A DNA stretch of 64,000 bases from JAFGNB01 sp050304135. GTDB lineage: Bacteria; Fibrobacterota; Chitinivibrionia; Chitinivibrionales; Chitinispirillaceae. The DNA lies in assembly GCA_050304135.1 (NCBI GenBank), contig JBNLDC010000005.1, positions 62,001 through 126,000 of the forward strand, in the 5' to 3' direction. Position numbers and translations under genes: made by a program. The first letter of the stretch is position 1. Each line of letters opens with the position of its first letter. The notes beneath the pieces were generated by a model. That model searched no databases, was not told where the DNA came from, and was given only the letters and a program-made list of their open reading frames with translations. This document shows, in pieces, positions 1-8,599 of the stretch.

Positions 1-2101
1 CGGCGCTGTGGCCAACCATCCATCCCGGCCTGATACCCATATCACGCAGCAGTGTCGCAAGATTCAGACTCGCATACAACAAAGCCGGGTGGGTATGGCG
101 TGTATTTTTCAGTAATGTTTCCGTTGCGGCGAGACCTCGGGCAGAAGAGGTTATCAGTTCGGAAATCGCACTGCCGTTGCGATTTCGCCACCAGCCGTTC
201 ATGCGCAATGCGCCCCGCTGCACCGACGGATAGAGCGTTTCGAGCTGCAGCAGCATATCGGGGTACTGTGACCCCTGTCCTGGAAACAGAAATGCCGTCT
301 GCTCAGGTCGGACCGGCGGTGCAGTGGATACAAATATTTTCTTCAGGCGAAGCGCATCGATTCGCTTCGGGGTCCATGGTTCACCAAGAAGCGCGATCTG
401 ACCGGCGAGATGTTCCGGTGAATCAGCAATCAGCGCGGCCCGGCAGGCACGTCCGGCATCAGCGAGGGCCGTATATTCTCCTGCCGTTTGTACCCACTGC
501 GCACCCGCACTGCCTGCTTGACGCAGCAACATACCGCCCGCATGCACCACCGCTGCGGTATCGGACCCCGAAAGCAGCACAAGCTGCGGTTGCATCTTTT
601 CCTGTCGTTCGATTCCGGTGGGAAACGAAACATGTGTTGCATGAGGTGATCTTCCGGAAGAAGATGCAACGTCTTCCGGACGGAACTCCTGCAGTGCAAG
701 GTGATAGTTCGCCCCGCCAAAACCGAACGCACTGACCCCCGCCCGTCGCGGATAGGGACAATCCTCCCACGGATGCGCCCCGGTGTTCACGTAGAATGGT
801 GATCCGTCAAGTTCCAGACGTGGATTGAGCTCGTTGCAGCCGGCCGTTGGAGGAAGGATCCGGTTGCGCATTGCACCAATCACCTTGATGATCGCCGGAA
901 CTCCGGCGGCAGCGCGAAGATGCCCCACATTTGACTTTACCGAACCAATGGCACAATACTCTCTTCGGGTACTGCCGAGTTCCGTGAAACATTTTTTAAG
1001 CGCGTTCACCTCGCTGAGATCACCCACCCTTGTGGCGGTACCATGAGCCTCTATCAGTTCGATGGTATCAACCGGATATCCCGCCATTTTTACAGCGGCC
1101 TGAATCGCCCTGCTCTGGCGTTCGGTATTCGGCGCAGCAATCGCCTTCCCTTTGCCGTCGCTATTCTGACCGTATCCGCAGATCACCGCCAGCACCGTAT
1201 CACCCGACCGTACCGCATCGGTCAATCGCTTAAGAACGAATGCACCGCCGCCCTGTCCGACAACGAACCCGTTTGCTCGAGCATCGAACGGAAACGATCC
1301 ATCAGGACTCAGGGCATTTATCGCCGAAAAATAAACGAGTCCGAGTTCACCGATACACATGTCCGCCGCCCCGCAGACCACCGCATCACATTCACCCGAC
1401 CGCAGGTGCTGTACCCCGCAGATAACCGCCGCCAGTGCGGATGCGCACGCGGCATCCACCACGAAGGCGTGTCCCTGCAGGTTGAAGACTGCAGCAATGC
1501 GCGCCGCAATAATATTGGGAAGTACCCCCGGAGCACTGTCTTCGGTAATTGCCCGTGTACCCTCAAGCATTCGATTACGCATATCATTCAGAACGGTGTC
1601 GATATTTCCGTTGCTCAGGGACGATGCAACGGCGGGATGGTGACGAAGATGGTGCTCGAACCGGTCAAAATGGGTACGAAGCTGATAGGCATGATGATTA
1701 TTGCCGTAACCGGAAGCCCCCATGAACACCGAGATGCGGTCCCGTGCGATTCCGTCAAGATGGACTCCCTGCAACGCCTGCTCGGCCGACATAACCGCTA
1801 TTTTCTGGTTGTCGTCCATATGGGCGGCAATGGAGGGAGGAATCCGGTAGTTGCCGGCATCAAAGCGGTAATCCGCGACCCGAGCGCCCATCCTGGTATA
1901 CGTTTTGTCTTTTTTATCAATAGCTCCCAACATCTCAGGACGGAAATGAACATTCAGATCCATTACCGCATGATCAACCGGTGCGATGGATACCTTCTCC
2001 GCAACGATATTATTCCACAACTCCTGCGGATTTGCGGCATCGGGCACAACGCAGCCCATTCCCACAATTGCTATTTTTTCTTCCAGTTTTATACTATTCA
2101 T
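1..2101 (-). CDS. type I polyketide / PUFA-synthase-like KS-AT protein (partial)
   Basis: N-terminal 700 residues of a modular or iterative synthase; the frame is open to the window edge. It would condense acyl units (ketosynthase, KS) and load malonyl-type extenders (acyltransferase, AT). The KS spans about residues 8-470, with Cys218 in DAACASAL, His352 in EAHGTATR and His393 in KSNVGHL, so the triad is complete. An AT begins near 602 (FLFPGQGSQ), and its nucleophile Ser699 in GHS lies at the very edge. The TEDSAPGVLPN segment before the active site resembles PfaA- and enediyne-type iterative KS domains more than cis-AT modules (inference). The ATG at 2101 has no strong ribosome site. It lies 30 bases after the aminotransferase, so ligase, aminotransferase and synthase look like one operon. 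ACP and processing domains would be outside the window. Confidence 0.88.
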   Translation of the reverse strand, partial: MNSIKLEEKIAIVGMGCVVPDAANPQELWNNIVAEKVSIAPVDHAVMDLNVHFRPEMLGAIDKKDKTYTRMGARVADYRFDAGNYRIPPSIAAHMDDNQKIAVMSAEQALQGVHLDGIARDRISVFMGASGYGNNHHAYQLRTHFDRFEHHLRHHPAVASSLSNGNIDTVLNDMRNRMLEGTRAITEDSAPGVLPNIIAARIAAVFNLQGHAFVVDAACASALAAVICGVQHLRSGECDAVVCGAADMCIGELGLVYFSAINALSPDGSFPFDARANGFVVGQGGGAFVLKRLTDAVRSGDTVLAVICGYGQNSDGKGKAIAAPNTERQSRAIQAAVKMAGYPVDTIELIEAHGTATRVGDLSEVNALKKCFTELGSTRREYCAIGSVKSNVGHLRAAAGVPAIIKVIGAMRNRILPPTAGCNELNPRLELDGSPFYVNTGAHPWEDCPYPRRAGVSAFGFGGANYHLALQEFRPEDVASSSGRSPHATHVSFPTGIERQEKMQPQLVLLSGSDTAAVVHAGGMLLRQAGSAGAQWVQTAGEYTALADAGRACRAALIADSPEHLAGQIALLGEPWTPKRIDALRLKKIFVSTAPPVRPEQTAFLFPGQGSQYPDMLLQLETLYPSVQRGALRMNGWWRNRNGSAISELITSSARGLAATETLLKNTRHTHPALLYASLNLATLLRDMGIRPGWMVGHSA

Positions 2102-2131
2102 AGTTTCTGAATTCTATTGTTTACAACGTGT

Positions 2132-3343
2132 TCAGGACCGACAGATTGAACGGATCCGTGCACTTGCTTTACAGACAATATCAAACGACACGCATCCGGA
2201 CAGCCGCAGGCAGCGTTCGAACGAATCGCCACCGAACAGTGCTCCCGGCAGATAGAGCAGCGGCTGATCCCCCTGCTGCGCCAGAGATCTGAACTGTTCT
2301 TCCGACCCGAAGCGCTGCGGAACCATCGCCCAGAGGTAGAACGTCCCCTGTGGTGGCGCGACACCAAAGCCACACTCACTGAGCGTAGTGTACAGATGCA
2401 GTATGTTGCGCCGATAGCACTCCACATCCACCAGTCCCGTCATCGGCAGGGTTGCCATTACCCGGTGCTGCAGAAGCGGTGCGTGAACTACCCGCATCCG
2501 CATTGCCAGATTCAGCGCATCAAGCAAAGCTCCATGCCCGGCGTTTCCTTCAAGCCGGGGATGCACCGCCAGATAGCCCAGCCGTTCTCCGGCCAGACTC
2601 ATCGACTTGGAAAATGAGTTCACCCGGATCAGGTACGGATACAGCGTAAGCATCGAAGCTGCTTCGTTTCCGTCAAAGACAATGCTGTCGTATACCGCAT
2701 CTTCAATAACGACTATTGGGAGTTCTCTCCCGCGGTTATGTCGACGGAGAACCTCCGCAAGCTGCTTCAGTACCTCTGCCCGATACACCCTGCCGGTAGG
2801 ATTATTAGGAGAGTTAATAAGGATTGCTCGTGTCCCCGCCGAGATCGCCTGGTCGATCGCTTCACAATCAAGATCAAATTTTACTGATGAACGGGCGACG
2901 ACCATTCTGCCCCGGTTTCCCCGGATCAGATTGCCGTACTCCACGAAATAGGGGGCAATCACCACGACTTCGTCCTGTCCTGCAGCCACACCTTCCTCAA
3001 GGAGCACCTTCAGAATGATATCAAGAGCCCCAGTCGCTCCAACAGTGATCAGAATATCTTCTGCGGTAAACGCACTGCCAAACCGGTCATTCAATGATGC
3101 GGCAATCCGTCTGCAAAGACCGAAAGGATCCCGCCTGGTAACATACCCGTGTGCATTTCCCTCTGCAACGCTCACCTCGCTGACGACTTTCTGCAGCGCA
3201 TCGAAATAGGCCTGCGGAGGACGCAGGTGTGGATTACCAATAGTCAGATTGAGCGGTTCTACCCCCTCATGGTTTCCGTGCGCGAAAACGTCATATACCG
3301 ACGGTCCGGTTTCCGTCTTTTGCATTTCTGCAGTTGCACTCAT
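2132..3343 (-). CDS. class I/II PLP-dependent aminotransferase
   Basis: Fold-type I aminotransferase of 403 aa, expected to move an amino group between an amino acid and a keto acid in the cytoplasm. Visible motifs are NSPNNPTGR (about 177-185), EDAVYDS with the pyridine-binding Asp near 215, and SFSKSMSLAGER with the Schiff-base Lys246 and phosphate-contacting Arg254. Its ATG overlaps the ligase stop by four bases (ATGA), so the two are probably translationally coupled. Only 30 bases separate it from the KS-AT gene. The setting suggests it makes or removes an amino function on a polyketide precursor or product. The substrate cannot be read from sequence; a primary-metabolism aspartate/tyrosine-type enzyme is the alternative. 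Confidence 0.87.
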   Translation of the reverse strand: MSATAEMQKTETGPSVYDVFAHGNHEGVEPLNLTIGNPHLRPPQAYFDALQKVVSEVSVAEGNAHGYVTRRDPFGLCRRIAASLNDRFGSAFTAEDILITVGATGALDIILKVLLEEGVAAGQDEVVVIAPYFVEYGNLIRGNRGRMVVARSSVKFDLDCEAIDQAISAGTRAILINSPNNPTGRVYRAEVLKQLAEVLRRHNRGRELPIVVIEDAVYDSIVFDGNEAASMLTLYPYLIRVNSFSKSMSLAGERLGYLAVHPRLEGNAGHGALLDALNLAMRMRVVHAPLLQHRVMATLPMTGLVDVECYRRNILHLYTTLSECGFGVAPPQGTFYLWAMVPQRFGSEEQFRSLAQQGDQPLLYLPGALFGGDSFERCLRLSGCVSFDIVCKASARIRSICRS

Positions 3344-4833
3344 GAGCGCGCCCGCAACAGTTTTCGGTCAACTTTGCCCATGGTATTCACAGGGAAGGAG
3401 TCAAGAAACTCAACTATCTTCGGTACCTGAAAATTGATCAGATGCCCCGAAGCATATCTGATGAGTTCACGTTCTGAAACCACGACACCCGAACGCCTCA
3501 CGACAAATGCTTTCACCACCTCGCCATAAAGCGGATCGGCATATGATACCACAGCGCTGTTCTCCACTGCTTCGTGCATGTTCAATACTGTTTCAACCTC
3601 AAATGGTGAGATTTTAATGCCCGCGATATTAATAATGTCTTTGATGCGTCCGGTCATGATCAGCTCCCGATCAGCGGTTAGAAACCCTTTGTCACCGGTT
3701 CGAAACCAGCCGTCACGGAATACCCGCGCATTTTCTTCCAGCTGATTCAGATACCCGCTGGTGACACTCGCACCACGGATCGCTATTTCACCTTCGTTTC
3801 CCTGCGGCAGCGGCATGAACTCCTCATCCATAATCGCCACCTCAACCAGGTCATCCTCAGGGCACCTGCCGACATGGCCGGTCTGCAGGGAGTCCTGATG
3901 CACCCGCCAGATCACGCCACCGGTGGTCTCGATCAGACCATAGCCTTCATGCAGGCGGTGTCCTGTTGTCGCCTTCCACCGCTTACCGGTTGTATGCTCC
4001 AGTTTCGCCGCTGCACAGAATGCCATCCGCAGGCTGCCGAGTGTCTCATGCTCATCGGTAAATCTCAGAAGCTGCTCGTAATGCGAGGGAACACCATAGA
4101 TATGGGTTAGTGAAAATTCCTTGATCGCCCCGATCACCCGCATCGGGTGAAATGATCGGAGGATGTACATCTGCGCGCGGGTGCGGATAGTCCACGGAAT
4201 CAGGAAAATTGAACCGAAACCATGAGAGAAGGGAACGAATCCAAGATGCCTGGCGGTATGATCGGAAGGTTGCCAGTACCGTTCAGCAATTCTGAAAAAA
4301 TTCTCGTGGTTTGCCTGGGTGAGAGGAACCGCCTTGGGCAAACTGGTAGTTCCCGACGTAAAATAGATATAGCAGGTATCGTGCGGAAGCCAGTCGTACG
4401 GGGAACCGGTCGTTTCATGATCGTTCATACTGCTCAGTTCCGACTTGACGGTATCAGGATTGATGACGGAACATCCTGGTGTTTCCGACACAGCCACTGA
4501 CTCGGGCCCCAGATGGGTAAGCAACATATTGACACCCGCAGTTTTCATGAAGTACGGAAGTGATTTTGGCTGAAGGAGTGGGTCGAGCAGACACGATACG
4601 CACCCCATATACTGGGCAGCCATATGTGCGACAATGAAATCAAGATCATTGTGCAGATGCAAGGTGACAACTCCCCCCGGTTGCAGACCACGGGAACGGA
4701 ACCAGCCAACCCAACAAGCAACTTCTTCCTGCAGTTGCCCGAAGGTGAGAGTTCCACCACTATCGAGTTCGCGAAAAACCACCTTCCCTGCCTCGCTAGA
4801 ATCCAAGGTAAAAAGCGAATCGCAATAATTCAT
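3340..4833 (-). CDS. AMP-dependent acyl/aryl-acid ligase (ANL superfamily)
   Basis: Adenylate-forming enzyme of 497 aa that activates a carboxylic acid with ATP, as an acyl-AMP and then usually a thioester on CoA or a carrier protein. Seen: the P-loop-like YFTSGTTSLPKAV, a GYGLIETTGG A5-type motif, WFRTGDKGF with the ribose-binding Asp, the hinge GRIKDIINIAGIKISP, and the C-terminal catalytic Lys in NTMGKVDRK. The frame is open to 4863, but the ATG at 4833 follows GAGGAG at good spacing and gives the normal N terminus. First gene of the putative PKS operon, overlapping the aminotransferase by four bases. It probably supplies the starter unit; whether that is a fatty or aryl acid is not visible. 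Confidence 0.88.
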   Translation of the reverse strand: MNYCDSLFTLDSSEAGKVVFRELDSGGTLTFGQLQEEVACWVGWFRSRGLQPGGVVTLHLHNDLDFIVAHMAAQYMGCVSCLLDPLLQPKSLPYFMKTAGVNMLLTHLGPESVAVSETPGCSVINPDTVKSELSSMNDHETTGSPYDWLPHDTCYIYFTSGTTSLPKAVPLTQANHENFFRIAERYWQPSDHTARHLGFVPFSHGFGSIFLIPWTIRTRAQMYILRSFHPMRVIGAIKEFSLTHIYGVPSHYEQLLRFTDEHETLGSLRMAFCAAAKLEHTTGKRWKATTGHRLHEGYGLIETTGGVIWRVHQDSLQTGHVGRCPEDDLVEVAIMDEEFMPLPQGNEGEIAIRGASVTSGYLNQLEENARVFRDGWFRTGDKGFLTADRELIMTGRIKDIINIAGIKISPFEVETVLNMHEAVENSAVVSYADPLYGEVVKAFVVRRSGVVVSERELIRYASGHLINFQVPKIVEFLDSFPVNTMGKVDRKLLRARS

Positions 4834-5419
4834 ACAAGTCTCCTCTTTGCGCCCCCGGAACATACCGGGCAGCGTTCAAAGCATTGAACCGGCCCGGATA
4901 TAACGCTCACCGTGTCCTGAAAAGAATATTCTTCAGGCATCACTGGTTTACAAAAATGTACACAGGAATTCGCGATCAGGCAGTTCAAATCCGGAATTTA
5001 AGATCGATGCAAAACTTGCAATTACTCTCCACACAAATTCCCTGAGCGACAATGAATAATATATATGCCTGTTGCAAGAATCAGAGGTAAACAAACCTGC
5101 ATCGGTACAGCGATCGAGGCTTAAAATAATACTTTACATCAGCAACGGAAAGGGTTTTAACCGCTCCTTGTCGTTGACTTCTTCCTGAGTAAACAACTCC
5201 GCTCTAAGCGGTATAATGGAAACAGTGCAGTATGCACTGGACTCCAACCGTTTAAAACAAAGGTGACACAGCGCGAAGGCCCTCCCCATTCGTTGCATAT
5301 TCGTACTAATGCCTGTTATTGAAATTCCTGTAAGGGTATCGGAATCACGGCAACGTAAAGGTATTAAATGGAAGCGAGGCCCCGGTATTGCAACGGCAGA
5401 ATGCATTCGCGCCGAAATT
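4834..5419. other. intergenic region upstream of the PKS-type operon
   Basis: No convincing gene in 586 bases. Open frames here have no recognisable protein content. It should hold the promoter for the ligase-aminotransferase-synthase operon, but I could not pick a clear -35/-10 pair on the minus strand. A 17-base palindrome, CAGTGCA-GTA-TGCACTG, lies at 5223-5239, six bases after a TATAAT (5212-5217) on the plus strand. It may be a regulator site, but nothing confirms it. Confidence 0.5.
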
Positions 5420-6574
5420 TCAGCGTTTAAGTACCATAACCGTCTCGGTATGGTGAGTATTGGGATAGAGATCAATGAGAGCAGAAGTAGCTATCGAATA
5501 CCCGCACTTGTTTACAAAGTATCCAACATCCCGCGCCTGGGTAGCACAGTCGCACGAAACATATACAATCGTCGGCGCACCGACCCTCCCGACCGCCTCA
5601 CGCGCATTCCGGGTGAGACCCGGCCGGGGAGGATCGACCAACAGCACCGAAGGCGGCGTGGTACTATACCGCTCCACCGCTTCCACCGGAGCCGCAACCG
5701 CCCTGAATCCGGTGATCCCGTTCCGATTGAAATTGTATTCCGCCCGTATTGCCATGGAACGTTCACTTTCGATAAGCAGTCCGCCACCGCCGAATCGGTC
5801 GGCAAGAAGTACCGAAAAAAATCCCGTACCCCCGTAGAGGTCAAGGAGTGTCTCACCGCTGCACTGCGCGGCAATCCATGCAGTCATCTGTTCAAGCAGT
5901 GGTCCGTTGCTCTGGAAGAAATCATCACCCCCTATAGAAAACACCCTGTCGTTACAGGTAATTTCCGTAGTTTGAACAGTAATATCACGGAGTACCGGCT
6001 GAGAGGCGACATGGAGATCCCCGTCGAGAACCTTCAGATTAGCGCAGCCAACCGGCAACAGTTGGGGGTACCGTGCACAACGGGCGAGGATCGCGTTGAT
6101 CCGATCGGAACAAAGTGGACAGTGTTCGATCCTAACGACATCATTTGAGCCACGCCTGAAAAAACCGGCCTGAAGGCGTTCATCTATCTTGATTTGCGCC
6201 CTTCGGCGGTACCCGAACTCCGGACCCGCAACGATCTCCGGGGTACCGAACGATTTCAATTTGCCGATACGTTCAAGCACCTCGGTAAAGATAGACCGCT
6301 TGAGCTGTGCCTGCAGCTTCGGCTCAATGAATAACCAGTCACAACCGCCGCAGATTCCGAAATGCCTGCAGGGGGGAACGCGCCGCCCCTGCGCCGGTTC
6401 GATCAGATCAACCGGTTGTAAAATACGCATTCCATTCTTTTTGCCGGTTTCCAGAGCGCTGACCGTTTCACCGGGAAGCGTCCCATCAACAAGAACCACG
6501 CCTTCACCGGTACGGGCGAGTCCTTTGCCGCCGTGCACCACTTTTTCGATAGTAAGCTGTATGGGTTTGGTCAT
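5420..6574 (-). CDS. rlmD: 23S rRNA (uracil-5-)-methyltransferase, RlmD/RumA family
   Basis: SAM-dependent enzyme of 384 aa that methylates C5 of a uridine in RNA. An N-terminal TRAM-like domain (about 1-55) is followed by Fe-S cysteines at 69, 75 and 78 (CRHFGICGGC), with a further candidate at 152 or 155. The SAM-binding motif LLDLYGGTGFF is near 243-253, VDPPRPGL near 313-320, and the nucleophile is Cys341 in VSCDCATQARD. Length and domain order fit RlmD/RlmCD. The choice between U1939, U747 or a tRNA target cannot be made from sequence. It stands alone on the minus strand, with 109 bases before the protease gene upstream, and its ATG has a weak ribosome site. Confidence 0.88.
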   Translation of the reverse strand: MTKPIQLTIEKVVHGGKGLARTGEGVVLVDGTLPGETVSALETGKKNGMRILQPVDLIEPAQGRRVPPCRHFGICGGCDWLFIEPKLQAQLKRSIFTEVLERIGKLKSFGTPEIVAGPEFGYRRRAQIKIDERLQAGFFRRGSNDVVRIEHCPLCSDRINAILARCARYPQLLPVGCANLKVLDGDLHVASQPVLRDITVQTTEITCNDRVFSIGGDDFFQSNGPLLEQMTAWIAAQCSGETLLDLYGGTGFFSVLLADRFGGGGLLIESERSMAIRAEYNFNRNGITGFRAVAAPVEAVERYSTTPPSVLLVDPPRPGLTRNAREAVGRVGAPTIVYVSCDCATQARDVGYFVNKCGYSIATSALIDLYPNTHHTETVMVLKR

Positions 6575-6683
6575 CGGTAAAAACTGGCTTGAAAGGTGAT
6601 GAAAGGTGCAGTAACTGGAATGTTGCCGCTATCGTTACCATCCCTCTCCCCAGAATACGATGAAGAGGAAGGGCTGCAAACCG

Positions 6684-7802
6684 CTACTCTTCGTAAACAG
6701 TGCGGTATCCCGCCGGTACGAAGGCAGTCGTCGGTGAGACTTGTTTCTGCAGTGTCCGCAGTCGGGTGACACCAGGTTCATGTACCTGCACCGCAGTCAG
6801 AAGCCACTCCTCGCTCAATCCGCCGGCAGAGATATCCGGCTCGATACCGAGGTGGTGATAGGCCCCGGTACGTTCACTGATACCTTTAAGTTGCAGAAAG
6901 GTAATCTGCAGCATTGGACGGTCACGCCGCTGCAACCGTATCTGACCGATACCCTTGCCGTAGGAACGGGTGCCCACCAGCGTTGCTCCGGTTGGACCGT
7001 CCTTGAGTGCGGCAATAACAATTTCAGAGGCGCTGGCACTGTTGCCGTCCATCAGGATGACGATTTTCTTTCCCCGGAGTTCGAACCGGGCAGTTTCGAC
7101 GGTTTTCCACGCATGCCACTCTAACGTGCGGGCCGTGCGGGTGTCCACCTGGTATTCCCGTTCACGTGCCAGGATATAGGGTGTGCCGAATGGCAGAAAT
7201 GCATCAATAATATTGGTGGCTTCATCAATTGCGCCGCCACCGTTAGCTCTCAAATCAATAATTACATTGGGAAACGGTGCAACTTCTGAAAGAATCTCGA
7301 AAAAGGTTTCGGATGTATAGTCATATTGGACAAGTTTCCCGGAAGAATCATAGTCAATATCACCTTGAGTGAAATGTTTGATTCTTATACAAGCGGTAGA
7401 ATCTGTCAAAGAATCGAAGAACACCGTTTTTCTTAGTTCCAAACCGACCGTACGACCGATTGAAACCGGTTTATCTTCGCCAGGAGGTATCCCTGCCAAT
7501 GAAACACTGTTACCCATGTTTTGAGCGTTACAATCGGCATCATTATAAATGGTATAATTTCTCCCATACAAAGTATCTGCTATTGCATGCATAAGAGAAC
7601 AATACGTTGGAAATACGAACGGATCTTCCGGAACGCGGTCCTGATAAATGCTGTACACCTTGAGGTACTGCCAGACGCTTTCAAATTCGGAATAATCGGG
7701 TGCGTTTTCGTCAACCGGACCGGCACAGCCGCCACCCAACATGGTGAACAACACCATGGTGAGACACAAAAAAACGATGGAAATCAATCGATAGCGTTGC
7801 AC
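6684..7802 (-). CDS. S41-family (C-terminal processing type) lipoprotein protease
   Basis: Periplasmic, lipid-anchored serine protease of about 372 aa. I place the start at the GTG at 7802, two bases after the rpe stop. This gives a signal peptide ending in the lipobox LGGGC (Cys near residue 25), whereas the open frame extends upstream inside rpe. The catalytic core shows the nucleophile Ser in DGNSASASE and the general-base Lys in SYGKGIGQ, with the usual spacing. NVIIDLRANGGG is the expected strand before the active site. No clear PDZ domain is visible, so it is closer to the short S41/tricorn-core form than to full CtpA. Probably cotranscribed with rpe. Substrate unknown. Confidence 0.85.
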   Translation of the reverse strand: MQRYRLISIVFLCLTMVLFTMLGGGCAGPVDENAPDYSEFESVWQYLKVYSIYQDRVPEDPFVFPTYCSLMHAIADTLYGRNYTIYNDADCNAQNMGNSVSLAGIPPGEDKPVSIGRTVGLELRKTVFFDSLTDSTACIRIKHFTQGDIDYDSSGKLVQYDYTSETFFEILSEVAPFPNVIIDLRANGGGAIDEATNIIDAFLPFGTPYILAREREYQVDTRTARTLEWHAWKTVETARFELRGKKIVILMDGNSASASEIVIAALKDGPTGATLVGTRSYGKGIGQIRLQRRDRPMLQITFLQLKGISERTGAYHHLGIEPDISAGGLSEEWLLTAVQVHEPGVTRLRTLQKQVSPTTAFVPAGYRTVYEE

Positions 7803-7806
7803 CGTT

Positions 7807-8481
7807 TCAATTCCCGATTCCGGTGCGCAAATTCCTGATCTGCTTGGCATAATTCCCTCCGCCGAACACGTAACTTCCCGCAACCAGAATATCCACTCCC
7901 GCCTGAACACTCTCGACAGCGGTCCGCTCATTGATGCCCCCGTCGATCTCGATTGAGAAATTCAGGTGCCGAGCATCACGAATCCGCACCAGTTCCCGAA
8001 CCTTTTCAAGCGTTTCCGGCATGAACACCTGCCCCCCGAACCCGGCAAACACCGACATGATGAGCACGAGATTCACCCTGTCGAGATGCGGTGCAAACAG
8101 CGAGACGGGTTTATCCGGATTCACGCAGACACCGGCCTGAGTTCCACCGGAACGGATTTCGTCGAGGGTGCCCGGAAGGTCTGCGCACGCATCGGCATGC
8201 ACGGTAATGTTATCTGCCCCCGCGTCACGGAATGCAGCTATATAGTTGCGAGGTTCCGCAATCATGAGATGAACATCAAGTGGAATGGCGACGCATTTTT
8301 TTACTGCTGCAACGACCATTGGCCCGAAACTGATATTGGGTACAAACACCCCGTCCATGATATCACAATGAATCCGGTCGGCTCCGGCATCCTCTGCCGC
8401 TTTCACCTCCCGCTCAAGCACCCTGAAATCAGCCGCCAGTATCGACGGGGCGATTTCCAATTTCCGCACTTTGCCTGTCAT
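7807..8481 (-). CDS. rpe: ribulose-phosphate 3-epimerase
   Basis: Interconverts D-ribulose 5-phosphate and D-xylulose 5-phosphate in the pentose phosphate pathway. The 224-aa length is standard. TIM-barrel motifs in order are PSILAADF at the N terminus, HCDIMDGVFVPNISFGP with metal and acid-base residues, DVHLMI, and the phosphate-binding EIDGGIN and VAGSYVFG. The ATG at 8481 follows GGAAGGA. The stop lies next to the GTG of the S41 protease. A minus-strand terminator upstream (8517-8551) suggests rpe starts a new transcription unit. Confidence 0.95.
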   Translation of the reverse strand: MTGKVRKLEIAPSILAADFRVLEREVKAAEDAGADRIHCDIMDGVFVPNISFGPMVVAAVKKCVAIPLDVHLMIAEPRNYIAAFRDAGADNITVHADACADLPGTLDEIRSGGTQAGVCVNPDKPVSLFAPHLDRVNLVLIMSVFAGFGGQVFMPETLEKVRELVRIRDARHLNFSIEIDGGINERTAVESVQAGVDILVAGSYVFGGGNYAKQIRNLRTGIGN

Positions 8482-8516
8482 CTCTTCCTTCCTGTCCCCT
8501 GCATTTCCGTCTGCGG

Positions 8517-8551
8517 AAAAAAAAGCCCCGCACCGTGATTACGGGCGAGGC
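8517..8551 (-). terminator. rho-independent terminator after the fab/acyl-CoA dehydrogenase operon
   Basis: Read on the minus strand, a GC-rich stem (GCCTCGCCCGT / ACGGTGCGGGGC, one bulge and one G-U pair, AATC loop) is followed by eight T. It lies 49 bases past the acyl-CoA dehydrogenase stop and upstream of rpe, so it should end the long lipid operon. Confidence 0.8.
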
Positions 8552-8599
8552 ATTGTTGCATTGTCACGTACGACACCAGTCAAACAAGGCCCGGCCGCA

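Noticed and set aside
1043..2110. 355-codon plus-strand frame
   Set aside because: Antisense to the KS domain, whose catalytic motifs are clear on the minus strand; no family likeness in the plus frame.
5134..5475. 113-codon minus-strand frame before the RlmD stop
   Set aside because: Low-complexity composition unlike a protein, no ribosome site, and overlaps the end of rlmD.
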